A stretch of DNA of 64,000 bases from Mycobacterium colombiense (lineage in GTDB: Bacteria; Actinomycetota; Actinomycetes; Mycobacteriales; Mycobacteriaceae), in the NCBI RefSeq assembly GCF_001953985.1, contig NZ_MBEI01000049.1, positions 152,851 to 216,850 on the forward strand. The letters run 5' to 3'. Position numbers and translations under genes: made by a program. The notes under the pieces were generated by a model that saw only the letters and a program-made list of their open reading frames with translations, had not been told where the DNA came from and ran no database searches. Shown here in pieces: positions 53,454 to 62,226 of this stretch (position 1 is its first letter; the number at the start of each line of letters is the position of its first letter).

Positions 53454-53484
53454 TGGTCTGACCACCTGACTGGCCGTTGGCCAG
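53454..53484. promoter_or_regulatory. Candidate Mce2R operator upstream of mce2R
   Basis: TGGTC-T-GACCA (53454–53464) is a perfect 11-base dyad fitting the FadR/GntR-type pattern TGGT-N3-ACCA, and CTGGCC-GTT-GGCCAG (53470–53484) is a second perfect dyad. Both lie 14–44 bases before the mce2R ATG, with no gene between them and copy 2 of the methyltransferase. They are the expected place for autoregulation by a FadR-subfamily protein. Confidence 0.65.
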
Positions 53485-53497
53485 CCACACTGGCCGC

Positions 53498-54220
53498 ATG
53501 GCGCTGCAGCCGGTAATTCGCCGATCGGTGCCCGAAGCGGTTTTCGATCAAATCGCGACCGACGTGCTCAGCGGCGAGATGCAGCCCGGCTCGCCGCTGC
53601 CCAGCGAGCGCAGGCTGGCGGAGGTCTTCGGGGTGTCCCGCCCCGCCGTACGCGAGGCGCTCAAGCGGCTTTCGGCGGCCAGCCTGGTCGAGGTGCGCCA
53701 GGGCGGCGTCACGACCGTGCGGGATTTCCGCCAGCACGCCGGCCTTGATCTGCTGCCCCAGTTGTTGTTTCGACAGGGCGAACTCGACGCGAGCGTTTTC
53801 CGCAGCATCCTCGAGACCAGGCTGCGCATCGGCCCGAAGGTCGCGGAATTGGCGGCCGAACAACACGGCCCCGAACTGGCTGCGCTGCTCCAAGATTCGC
53901 TGCGCCGAATGGAGGCGTCGCAGAGCCCGGCCGAGTGGCATCGTGACACTCTCGCATTCTGGGACCACATGGTCGACAGCTCCGGCTCGATCGTATTCCG
54001 GTTGATGTACAACCCTTTCCGCGCGGCGTATGAGCGGGCGCTGAGCGCCCTGGCCGCCGGGATGAATGCAGAGGCCAACCGCACGGACGCGTACCGGAAG
54101 CTGGCCGAGGCGATCTGCGCCGGAGATGCGGCCGAAGCGGGCAAATCAGCCCGGGACGTCCTCGAACTCGCCAACTCCACGATGATCGCCGCGCTCGAAC
54201 GGCGGGAGACGCGGCGATGA
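53498..54220 (+). CDS. mce2R: GntR/FadR-family transcriptional regulator Mce2R
   Basis: A 240-residue regulator. The N-terminal winged helix (about 10–75: [51 protein letters not shown]) is the GntR type; residues about 80–235 form an all-helical FadR/FCD ligand domain. M. tuberculosis Mce2R (Rv0586) represses the mce2 operon, and this protein matches it closely. ATG 53498 gives [15 protein letters not shown], the family start; the seven in-frame codons upstream belong to the operator region. Its stop overlaps the yrbE2A start in ATGA. The ligand is presumably a lipid-derived acid; not established here. Confidence 0.94.
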   Translation: MALQPVIRRSVPEAVFDQIATDVLSGEMQPGSPLPSERRLAEVFGVSRPAVREALKRLSAASLVEVRQGGVTTVRDFRQHAGLDLLPQLLFRQGELDASVFRSILETRLRIGPKVAELAAEQHGPELAALLQDSLRRMEASQSPAEWHRDTLAFWDHMVDSSGSIVFRLMYNPFRAAYERALSALAAGMNAEANRTDAYRKLAEAICAGDAAEAGKSARDVLELANSTMIAALERRETRR

Positions 54221-55014
54221 GCACCCACACCGTGATCGCCACGTATCTCCGCGGCCAGCTCCAGCCCGGGATCGAAGCGGTCGGCGGCTTCTTCCGGACC
54301 TGCGCGCTGACCGGCAAGGCGCTGTTCCGGCGGCCCTTTCAGTGGCGCGAGACAATCGAGCAGGGCTGGTTCATCACCAGCGTCTCGCTGCTGCCCACCC
54401 TCGCGGTCGCGATTCCGCTCACCGTGCTGATCATCTTCACGCTCAACATCCTGCTGGCGGAGTTCGGCGCCGCCGACATTTCCGGCGCCGGTGCGGCTTT
54501 GGGCGCGGTGACGCAGCTGGGCCCGCTGACCACCGTGCTGGTGATCGCCGGCGCCGGATCCACGGCCATCTGCGCCGACCTGGGCGCGCGCACCATCCGC
54601 GAGGAGATCGATGCTCTGGAGGTGCTCGGCATCGACCCGATCCACCGGCTGGTGGTGCCCCGCGTCGTCGCCGCGACGATCGTCGCCACCCTGCTCAACG
54701 GCGCGGTGATCACCATCGGCCTGGTCGGCGGATTCGTGTTCGGTGTTTTCATCCAACACATTTCGGCGGGCGCCTACGTAGGCACCCTCACCTTGATCAC
54801 CGGCCTGCCCGAGGTGGTCATCTCGGTGGTCAAGTCGGCCGTCTTCGGAACGATCGCCGGGCTGGTCGGCTGCTACCGCGGGCTGACCACGAAGGGCGGC
54901 CCCAAGGGCGTCGGGACCGCCGTCAACGAGACGCTGGTGCTGTGCGTGATCGCGCTGTTCGCCGTCAACGTGGTGCTGACCACAATCGGCGTGCGGTTCG
55001 GGACGGGCCGCTGA
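54217..55014 (+). CDS. yrbE2A: Mce-associated ABC permease YrbE2A
   Basis: A 265-residue MlaE-family integral membrane protein with five or six helices. It shows the typical interface segment [20 protein letters not shown] and ends [10 protein letters not shown]. YrbE permeases form the channel of the Mce lipid importer with an MceG ATPase encoded elsewhere. ATG 54217 overlaps the mce2R stop by ATGA. YrbE2B follows one base later. Confidence 0.95.
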   Translation: MSTHTVIATYLRGQLQPGIEAVGGFFRTCALTGKALFRRPFQWRETIEQGWFITSVSLLPTLAVAIPLTVLIIFTLNILLAEFGAADISGAGAALGAVTQLGPLTTVLVIAGAGSTAICADLGARTIREEIDALEVLGIDPIHRLVVPRVVAATIVATLLNGAVITIGLVGGFVFGVFIQHISAGAYVGTLTLITGLPEVVISVVKSAVFGTIAGLVGCYRGLTTKGGPKGVGTAVNETLVLCVIALFAVNVVLTTIGVRFGTGR

Positions 55015-55015
55015 C

Positions 55016-55885
55016 ATGGCGACCGGAGCAGTACTGCGCGCCCGCCACCCGCGAATGGCCGTCAACCTCAACCGCTATGGCGGCGGTACCGCCCGAAGGC
55101 TCTGGCGGATCGGCATTTTCGCGAGATTCGCCCGGATCAGCGTCGGGCAGATCGGGTGGGCGCTGCGCCATTACCGACGGGAGACGTTGCGGCTCGTCGC
55201 CGAGATCGGCATGGGCACCGGCGCGATGGCCGTCGTCGGCGGCACCGTCGCGATCATCGGGTTCGTGACGCTGTCCGGCGGATCGCTGATCGCCATCCAG
55301 GGCTTCGCGTCGCTGGGCAACATCGGCGTCGAGGCGTTCACCGGATTCTTCGCCGCGCTGGCCAACACACGCATCGCCGCGCCGATCGTCGCCGGGGTCA
55401 CGCTGGCCGCGACGGTCGGTGCCGGCGCAACCGCCCAGCTGGGTGCCATGCGGATCAGCGAGGAGATCGACGCGCTGGAAGTCATGGGCATCAAATCGAT
55501 TTCGTTTCTGGTCTCCACCCGGATCCTGGGTGGCCTCGGGGTGATCGTGCCGCTGTACGCCCTGGCCCTCGACATGGCTTTCACGTCGGGCCAGGTCGTC
55601 ACGACGGTGTTCTACGGCCAGTCGAACGGCACCTACGAGCACTACTTCCGCACCTTTCTGCGCCCCGAGGACGTCGGCTGGTCGGTGCTGGAGGTCGTCA
55701 TCATCGCGGTGGTGGTGATGATCACCCATTGCTACTACGGCTATACCGCCAGCGGCGGCCCGGTCGGCGTCGGCCAGGCGGTTGGTCGATCGATGCGATT
55801 CTCACTGGTGTCGGTGGTGGTCGTGGTCCTGCTCGCGCAGTTGGCGCTCTACGGCGTCGACCCGAACTTCAACCTGACGGTGTAA
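55016..55885 (+). CDS. yrbE2B: Mce-associated ABC permease YrbE2B
   Basis: A 289-residue partner of YrbE2A with the same MlaE fold. Conserved segments are [20 protein letters not shown] and GQVVTTVFYGQSNGTYEHYF. It carries an Arg-rich N-terminus (RYGGGTARRLWRIG) and hydrophobic segments through ALYGVDPNFNLTV. ATG 55016 is one base after the yrbE2A stop. YrbEA/YrbEB make a heterodimeric membrane channel for Mce proteins. Confidence 0.95.
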   Translation: MATGAVLRARHPRMAVNLNRYGGGTARRLWRIGIFARFARISVGQIGWALRHYRRETLRLVAEIGMGTGAMAVVGGTVAIIGFVTLSGGSLIAIQGFASLGNIGVEAFTGFFAALANTRIAAPIVAGVTLAATVGAGATAQLGAMRISEEIDALEVMGIKSISFLVSTRILGGLGVIVPLYALALDMAFTSGQVVTTVFYGQSNGTYEHYFRTFLRPEDVGWSVLEVVIIAVVVMITHCYYGYTASGGPVGVGQAVGRSMRFSLVSVVVVVLLAQLALYGVDPNFNLTV

Positions 55886-55890
55886 CGGCC

Positions 55891-57105
55891 ATGACGACGC
55901 CGGTGCCGCGGATGGGGCGACGCGCGTGGGTGTACGTCGAGGGCGTCATCCTGCTGTTGGTCTGCGGACTGGTTTTGACGCTGGTGTACCTGCAGTTTCG
56001 CGGGGACTTCACACCCAAGACCGAGCTGACGATGGTCGCCACCCGGGCGGGCCTGGTGATGGATCCGGGATCCAAGGTTACCTACAACGGGGTCGAGATC
56101 GGCCGGGTGGCCGCCATCTCGGAGATCGAACGGGACGGCGCCCCGGCGGCCGAGCTGATGTTGGATGTCGATCCGCGCTACATCAGGTTGATACCGGCGA
56201 ACGTGACGGCCAACATCGAGGCGGCCACGCTGTTCGGCAACAAGTACGTGTCGTTGATGGCGCCGGAAAACGCGTCGCGGCAGCGGATCTCGCCACAGGA
56301 TGTGATCGACGCGCGGTCGGTGACCACCGAATTCAACACGCTGTTCGAGACGGTCACCTCGATAGCCGAGAAAGTAAGTCCGATCGAGCTCAACGCGACG
56401 TTGTCCGCGCTGGCGCAGGCGCTGGACGGGCTGGGCGGCAAATTCGGCGACTCCATCATCAACGGCAATGAGATTCTGGCGCAGTTGAATCCGCGAATGC
56501 CGCAGATCCGATACGACCTGCGGCGCCTGACGGACCTGGCCCGGGTATACACCAAGGCCTCGCCCGACCTGTGGGAGTTCCTGAGCAACGCGGTGACCAC
56601 CGCGCGGACCCTGACCCGCCAACAGGGCGACCTGGACGCCGCGCTGCTGGCGGCGGTGGGCGTGGGCCATAACGGCGAAGACATCTTCGCCAACGGCGGG
56701 CCGTATCTGGCGCGGGGGGCCGCTGACCTGGTGCCCACCGCCGACCTGCTCGACACCTACAGCCCCGAATTGTTCTGCATGATCCGCAATTTCCACGACG
56801 CCGCCCCGGAGGTCGCGAAAGCGGCCGGCGGCAACGGCTATTCATTGGCGGCGGCCGGATCGATCATCGGTGCGCCCAATCCCTATGTCTACCCGGACAA
56901 TCTGCCGCGGGTGAACGCGCACGGCGGCCCCGGCGGACGGCCGGGCTGCTGGCAGAAGATCACCCGGGATCTGTGGCCCGCGCCGTATCTGGTGATGGAC
57001 ACCGGCGCCAGCCTGGCGCCCTACAACCACCTCGAAGTCGGCCAGCCGCTGGCCACCGAATTCGTCTGGGGTCGCCAGTACGGGGAGAACACGATCAACC
57101 CATGA
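55891..57105 (+). CDS. mce2A: Mce-family lipid-importer subunit Mce2A
   Basis: A 404-residue Mce protein with an N-terminal membrane anchor (residues 12–32: YVEGVILLLVCGLVLTLVYL), the MCE/MlaD domain (about 40–120: KTELTMVATRAGLVMDPGSK), and a long helical region followed by a Gly/Pro-rich tail. The ATG at 55891 gives the expected start; the huge open frame upstream is a shadow of yrbE2B. Length equals M. tuberculosis Mce2A as I recall it. Its stop overlaps the mce2B start by ATGA. Six such proteins form a hetero-hexameric tunnel for lipids. Confidence 0.96.
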   Translation: MTTPVPRMGRRAWVYVEGVILLLVCGLVLTLVYLQFRGDFTPKTELTMVATRAGLVMDPGSKVTYNGVEIGRVAAISEIERDGAPAAELMLDVDPRYIRLIPANVTANIEAATLFGNKYVSLMAPENASRQRISPQDVIDARSVTTEFNTLFETVTSIAEKVSPIELNATLSALAQALDGLGGKFGDSIINGNEILAQLNPRMPQIRYDLRRLTDLARVYTKASPDLWEFLSNAVTTARTLTRQQGDLDAALLAAVGVGHNGEDIFANGGPYLARGAADLVPTADLLDTYSPELFCMIRNFHDAAPEVAKAAGGNGYSLAAAGSIIGAPNPYVYPDNLPRVNAHGGPGGRPGCWQKITRDLWPAPYLVMDTGASLAPYNHLEVGQPLATEFVWGRQYGENTINP

Positions 57106-58133
57106 AGATCACCAGTACCGCAGTCAAACTCGGCGTCGTCTGGGCCGTGCTGGCGTTGTTCACCGTGATGATCATCGTCGTGTTCGGTCAGGTGCGGTTC
57201 GATCGCACCACCGGGTACTCCGCGGTGTTCACCGACGCGAGCGGGCTGCGGCCCGGGCAGTTCGTGCGCGCGTCCGGCGTCGAGGTGGGCAAGGTCTCCA
57301 AGGTGACGTTGACCGACGGGGACACACGGGTGTTGGTGGAGTTCAACGTGGACCGGACGCTGCCGCTGGACCAGGCCACGACCGCGTCGATCCGCTACCT
57401 CAACCTGATCGGTGACCGCTACCTGGAGCTCAAGCACGGCGCGAGCGGCCGACTGCTGCCAGCGGGTGGCGAGATCCCCGTCGAGCGCACCCAGCCGGCG
57501 CTGGACCTCGACGCGCTGATCGGCGGATTCCGGCCGCTGTTCAAGGCATTGGACCCCAACAAGGTGAACAGCATCGCCCAGTCGATCATCACGGTGTTTC
57601 AGGGACAGGGCGCCACCATCAGCGACATCCTCGACCAGACCGCGTCCCTGACCGCGGCGCTGGCCGACCGCGACAAGGCGATCGGCGAGGTGATCAACAA
57701 CCTGAACACCGTGCTGGCCACGACCGTCAAGCACGAGAAGGAGTTCGACCGAACGGTCGACAAGCTGGAGCTGCTGATCACCGGCTTGAAGAACCGGGCC
57801 GATCCGCTGGCCGCGGCGGCGGCGCACATCAGCGACGCGGCCGGAACGTTCGCGGGTCTGCTGAGCGAGGACCGGCCAGCACTACACGGCACCCTCGGAC
57901 ACCTCGAGGCCATCCAGCAGTCACTCATCAACGACCTGCCGACCCTGGACAACGTGCTGGAGAAGCTGCCGGGCGCGTTCCGCGTCATCGGCCGGGCCGG
58001 CGGCATCTACGGCGACTTCTACAACTTCTACCTGTGTGACATCTCGATCAAAGTCAATGGATTACAGCCCGGCGGTCCGGTGCGCACGATCAAGCTTTTC
58101 GGACAGCCGACCGGGAGGTGCACGCCGCAATGA
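57102..58133 (+). CDS. mce2B: Mce-family lipid-importer subunit Mce2B
   Basis: A 343-residue Mce protein. The N-terminal anchor (VKLGVVWAVLALFTVMIIVV) is followed by the MCE domain (YSAVFTDASGLRPGQFVRAS, GVEVGKVSKVTL) and a long helical rod (KVNSIAQSIITVFQGQG, LEKLPGAFRVIGRAGGIYG), ending with a short tail carrying one cysteine. ATG 57102 overlaps the mce2A stop; its own stop overlaps mce2C by ATGA. Confidence 0.95.
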   Translation: MKITSTAVKLGVVWAVLALFTVMIIVVFGQVRFDRTTGYSAVFTDASGLRPGQFVRASGVEVGKVSKVTLTDGDTRVLVEFNVDRTLPLDQATTASIRYLNLIGDRYLELKHGASGRLLPAGGEIPVERTQPALDLDALIGGFRPLFKALDPNKVNSIAQSIITVFQGQGATISDILDQTASLTAALADRDKAIGEVINNLNTVLATTVKHEKEFDRTVDKLELLITGLKNRADPLAAAAAHISDAAGTFAGLLSEDRPALHGTLGHLEAIQQSLINDLPTLDNVLEKLPGAFRVIGRAGGIYGDFYNFYLCDISIKVNGLQPGGPVRTIKLFGQPTGRCTPQ

Positions 58134-59575
58134 GAACGCTGACGGAGTTCAACCGCACCCGCGTCGGCCTGATGGGCACGCTGGTGACGCTGCTCATTAT
58201 CGGTGTGGGACAGAGCTTCACCAGCGTGCCGATGCTGTTCGCCACGCCGACCTACTACGCGCAATTCGGCGACACCGGGGGCATCAACGTCGGCGACAAG
58301 GTGGAAATCGCCGGGGTGAACGTGGGATTGGTGAGCTCGCTGGTGATCCGCGGCGACCGGGTCCTGGTCGGCTTCTCGATGCCCGGCAAGACGATCGGGA
58401 CGCAGAGCCGTGCCGCGATCCGCACCGATACCTTCCTCGGCCGCAAAAACATGGCGATCCAGCCGCGCGGCTCGGATCGATTGCGGCCCAACGGGATAAT
58501 TCCGTCGGCCCAGACCACCACGCCCTACCAGATCTACGACGCGTTCGTCGATGTCACGAAGGCGGCGACGGACTGGAACATCGACGTGGTCAAACGGTCG
58601 CTGAACGTGTTGTCGGAAACGTTCGACCAGACCGCGCCGCACCTGAAGGCCGCCCTCGACGGCGTGGCGAAATTCTCCGGCACCATCGGTCATCGCGACG
58701 ACCAGATCAAGCAACTGCTGACGAACGCCGACAAGATCACCCGGGTGCTCGGCGACCGAAGCCCACAGGTCGACGGCCTCCTGGTCAACGCCAACACCCT
58801 GCTGACCGCGTTCCGGCAGCGCAGCCAGGCGCTGAGCATTCTGCTGAGCAACGTGTCGGCGGTGTCGACGCAGGTGTCCGGATTCATCAAGGAGAACCCC
58901 AACGCGCACCATGTGCTACAGGAATTGGGCACGGTCAGCGACGAGCTGGTCAAGCGCAAGAAGGAGCTTTCCGATGTGCTGGTGCTGGTCAGCAGGTACA
59001 CCGCATCCCTGACCGAAGCGGTCGCGTCCGGACCGTTCTTCAAGGCGATCGTGGCGAATCTGCTTCCCTACCAAGTCCTTCAGCCGTGGGTCGACGCGGC
59101 ATTCAAGAAGCGGGGCATCGACCCGGAGAACTTCTGGCGCAGCGCCGGACTGCCGGCGTTCCGCTGGCCCGACCCCAACGGCACCCGGCTGCCCAATGGC
59201 GCACCACCGCCCGCGCCGCCGGTGCTGGAGGGCACCCCGGACCACCCTGGGCCGGCCGTCCCGCCGGGATCGCCGTGTTCGTACACCTCGGCCGCCGACG
59301 CCCCGCCGCGGCCCGGAAATCCATTGCCGTGCGCGCTTTCCGATCAAGGCCCCTTCGGCCCGGTGTCCGGCGGTTTCCCAGCCCCGCTCGACGTCGAGGC
59401 GTCGCAGCCCAACCCCGACGGGCCGCCGCCGACCCCCGGCGTCCCGAGCGCGGGTCGCCCGGGTGAGGCCCCGCCTGACGTTCCCGGCACCCCGGTGCCG
59501 CTCCCGGCGCACGCCCCACCGGGCGCACGTACCGAGAACCTGCGGCCGGCCGGCCCGACAGGACCGAGGGGGTAG
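58130..59575 (+). CDS. mce2C: Mce-family lipid-importer subunit Mce2C
   Basis: A 481-residue Mce protein. Anchor at residues about 14–34, MCE domain (YYAQFGDTGGINVGDKVEIA, GVNVGLVSSLVIRGDRV), helical rod to about 310, and then a long Pro-rich, probably disordered periplasmic tail (about 340–481) with PPPAPPVLEGTPDHPG-like composition. ATG 58130 overlaps the mce2B stop; four upstream in-frame residues are unnecessary. mce2D starts six bases later. Confidence 0.95.
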   Translation: MRTLTEFNRTRVGLMGTLVTLLIIGVGQSFTSVPMLFATPTYYAQFGDTGGINVGDKVEIAGVNVGLVSSLVIRGDRVLVGFSMPGKTIGTQSRAAIRTDTFLGRKNMAIQPRGSDRLRPNGIIPSAQTTTPYQIYDAFVDVTKAATDWNIDVVKRSLNVLSETFDQTAPHLKAALDGVAKFSGTIGHRDDQIKQLLTNADKITRVLGDRSPQVDGLLVNANTLLTAFRQRSQALSILLSNVSAVSTQVSGFIKENPNAHHVLQELGTVSDELVKRKKELSDVLVLVSRYTASLTEAVASGPFFKAIVANLLPYQVLQPWVDAAFKKRGIDPENFWRSAGLPAFRWPDPNGTRLPNGAPPPAPPVLEGTPDHPGPAVPPGSPCSYTSAADAPPRPGNPLPCALSDQGPFGPVSGGFPAPLDVEASQPNPDGPPPTPGVPSAGRPGEAPPDVPGTPVPLPAHAPPGARTENLRPAGPTGPRG

Positions 59576-59581
59576 CGACCG

Positions 59582-61081
59582 ATGAGCACCATCTTCGACA
59601 TCCACAACCTGCGCTTGCCCAAGGTGTCGGCCCGCGTGTTGGTGGTCGCGGCGCTGGCGGCGGTCTTCGTCTTCATCGCGGCCGCCGCCGGAGTTCAGAT
59701 CTACCGAAAACTCACCACGACCACCGTCGTCGCGTACTTCTCCGAGACCCTCGCGCTCTACCCGGGCGACAGGGTTCAGATCATGGGAGTGCGGGTCGGT
59801 TCGATCGACAAGATCGAGCCGGCTGGGGACAAGATGCGAGTCACGTTGCACTACAACAACAAATACCGGGTGCCCGCAAAGGCCACCGCGTCGGTCCTCA
59901 ACCCCAGCCTGGTGGCCTCGCGCACCATCCAGTTGTCACCGCCGTATACCGGCGGCCCGGTCCTGCACGACGGCGACGTCATCCCGATCGAGCGCACCCA
60001 GGTGCCCGTCGAGTGGGATCAGCTGCGCGACTCCATCAACGGGATCCTGCGGCAGCTCGGCCCGACACCCCGGCAGCCGGCGGGGCCGTTCGGCGACGTC
60101 ATCGAATCGGCCGCCGACAACCTGGCCGGCAAGGGCAAGCAGGTCAACGACACCCTGAACAGCTTGTCGCAGGCACTGACCGCGCTCAACGAGGGCCGAG
60201 GGGACTTCGTCGCCATCACCAAGAGCCTGGCCGAGTTCGTCACCGCGCTCTATCAGCACAAGCAACAGTTCGTCGCGCTCAACGACAACCTGGCCCAGTT
60301 CACCGACTGGTTCACCAAATCCGATCACCAGGTGGCTGACACCATCACCCACCTCGACGACGTACTCGATGCGGCCCGAAAGTTCCTCAACGACAACGGG
60401 TCCGCCCTGACCCATGATGTCGACAACCTCGGCGACGTGACCACCACGATCCTGCAACCCGAGCCGCGGAATGGCCTGGAAACCGCCCTACACGTGCTGC
60501 CCACGTTTGCCGGCAACTTCAACAACCTCTACCAGCCCGCACACAGCTCACTGGTGGGCTTGTTCGTGTTTCCCAACTTCGCCAACCCCATCCACTTCCT
60601 GTGCAGCGCCATCCAGGCCGGTAGCCGGCTGGGCTATCAGGATTCGGCCGAACTGTGCGCGCAGTATCTGGCCCCGGTGCTCGACGCCATCAAGTTCAAC
60701 TACCCACCGGCCAGCCTGAACCTGTTCAACTCCGCCGCCACCCTGCCCAAGGAAGTGGCGTATTCCGAAGCGCGGCTGCAACCGCCGCCCGGATACAAAG
60801 ACACCACCGTCCCGGGGATCTTTTCGCGCGACACGCCCTTCTCGCATGGCAACCACGAGCCGGGGTGGGTGGTCGCGCCCGGGATGCAGGGCACGCAGGT
60901 CCAGCCGTTCACCGCCGACATGCTCACGCCCGAATCGCTGACCGAGCTGATGGGCGGCCAAGACGCCGCACCACCCCCGCCGGGGACCACCTCTGCCGGA
61001 CCGCCGAACGCCTACGATGAGTCGAATCCGGCGGCCCCGCCGTGGTTTTCGCAGCCCGCACGGCCGGGACCGGGCCAGTGA
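59582..61081 (+). CDS. mce2D: Mce-family lipid-importer subunit Mce2D
   Basis: A 499-residue Mce protein. Anchor at about 18–40 (VLVVAALAAVFVFIAAAAGV), MCE domain (VVAYFSETLALYPGDRVQIM, GVRVGSIDKIEPAGDKMRV), a helical rod, and a C-terminal tail rich in Pro/Gly after about residue 420 that contains a distinctive PPPGYKDTTVPGIFSRDTP. ATG 59582 lies six bases after mce2C. Its stop overlaps the mce2E start in GTGA. Confidence 0.95.
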   Translation: MSTIFDIHNLRLPKVSARVLVVAALAAVFVFIAAAAGVQIYRKLTTTTVVAYFSETLALYPGDRVQIMGVRVGSIDKIEPAGDKMRVTLHYNNKYRVPAKATASVLNPSLVASRTIQLSPPYTGGPVLHDGDVIPIERTQVPVEWDQLRDSINGILRQLGPTPRQPAGPFGDVIESAADNLAGKGKQVNDTLNSLSQALTALNEGRGDFVAITKSLAEFVTALYQHKQQFVALNDNLAQFTDWFTKSDHQVADTITHLDDVLDAARKFLNDNGSALTHDVDNLGDVTTTILQPEPRNGLETALHVLPTFAGNFNNLYQPAHSSLVGLFVFPNFANPIHFLCSAIQAGSRLGYQDSAELCAQYLAPVLDAIKFNYPPASLNLFNSAATLPKEVAYSEARLQPPPGYKDTTVPGIFSRDTPFSHGNHEPGWVVAPGMQGTQVQPFTADMLTPESLTELMGGQDAAPPPPGTTSAGPPNAYDESNPAAPPWFSQPARPGPGQ

Positions 61082-62223
61082 CGCGCCGGACGATCGGGGC
61101 CGCCCGCCGCGCATTGGTGGTCCTGCTGACCGCGGCGATGTTGACGTCCTGCAATTGGCGGGGCATCGCCGACGTGCCGCTGCCGGTCGGCCACGGCACC
61201 GGTGCCGATCACATGACGATCTACGTGCAGATGCCGGACACGCTGGCGTTGAACACCAACAGCCGCGTCAGGGTCGCCGACGTATGGGTCGGCACGGTGC
61301 GCGCCATCACCCTGAAGAACTGGATCGCGACGCTGCGGCTGGATCTCGATCCCGGCGTGCAGCTCCCGGTGAATGCGACCGCGAAGATCGGCCAGACCAG
61401 CCTGCTGGGCACCCAGCACATCGAGCTGGCCGCGCCGAAAAACCCGTCCGCGCAACGCCTGAAGAGTGGCGACACGATCCCCCTGAGGGATTCCTCGGCC
61501 TATCCCACCGTCGAGCGGACGCTGGCCAGCGTCGCGGTGATCCTCAATGGCGGCGGCATCGCGAACCTCGACGCGATCCAGACCGAGGTCGTCAACATCC
61601 TCGACGGTCACGCCGAGCAGATCCGCGAATTCCTCGGGCGGCTGGACACTTTCATCACCGAATTGAGCCGCCAACGCGATGACCTCACCGGTGCGATCGA
61701 TTCGAGCAACGAACTCCTGACCATCTTCGCAAACCGCAGGGACACGCTGGACCGGGTCCTGACCGAAATCCCGCCGCTGATCCAGCATTTCGCCGATACC
61801 CGTGAACTGTTCGCCGACGCCACCGAATCCCTGGGCCGGTTCAGCAGCGCCGCCAACCGGGCGCTGGCCGATACCCGGCTCAACCTCTACCGGAGCCTGC
61901 TCTCGCTGCAACGACCGTTGGGCCAACTCGTCCCGGCCTCCCCGTTCGTGGCCGGCGCGCTGAAATTGGGTTTCACCGCGCCGTTCAACATCGACGACGT
62001 CAACCAGGTGATCCGCGGTGACTACGTCAACGTCTCCGCCGCGCTCGACCTGACACTGTCCATGATCGACAACACGATGCTCACCGGTACCGGACTTTCG
62101 GGCGCATTGCGCGCGCTCGAGCAGTCGTGGGGACGGGATCCGAACACCATGATCCCGGATGTCCGCTACACGCCGAACCCGAACGACGCCCCCGGCGGGC
62201 CGCTGGTGGAAAGGGGTGAATGA
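61078..62223 (+). CDS. mce2E: Mce-family lipoprotein Mce2E (LprL-type)
   Basis: A 381-residue Mce protein, the lipoprotein member of the set: RRALVVLLTAAMLTSC gives the lipobox LTSC with the lipidated cysteine at residue 25. The MCE domain follows (MTIYVQMPDTLALNTNSRVR, VADVWVGTVRAI) and a helical rod (DTFITELSRQRDDLTGAIDS). The GTG at 61078 overlaps the mce2D stop by GTGA; the 12 in-frame residues upstream are not needed. In M. tuberculosis this subunit is also called LprL. Confidence 0.94.
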   Translation: MTRRTIGAARRALVVLLTAAMLTSCNWRGIADVPLPVGHGTGADHMTIYVQMPDTLALNTNSRVRVADVWVGTVRAITLKNWIATLRLDLDPGVQLPVNATAKIGQTSLLGTQHIELAAPKNPSAQRLKSGDTIPLRDSSAYPTVERTLASVAVILNGGGIANLDAIQTEVVNILDGHAEQIREFLGRLDTFITELSRQRDDLTGAIDSSNELLTIFANRRDTLDRVLTEIPPLIQHFADTRELFADATESLGRFSSAANRALADTRLNLYRSLLSLQRPLGQLVPASPFVAGALKLGFTAPFNIDDVNQVIRGDYVNVSAALDLTLSMIDNTMLTGTGLSGALRALEQSWGRDPNTMIPDVRYTPNPNDAPGGPLVERGE

Positions 62224-62226
62224 AAG

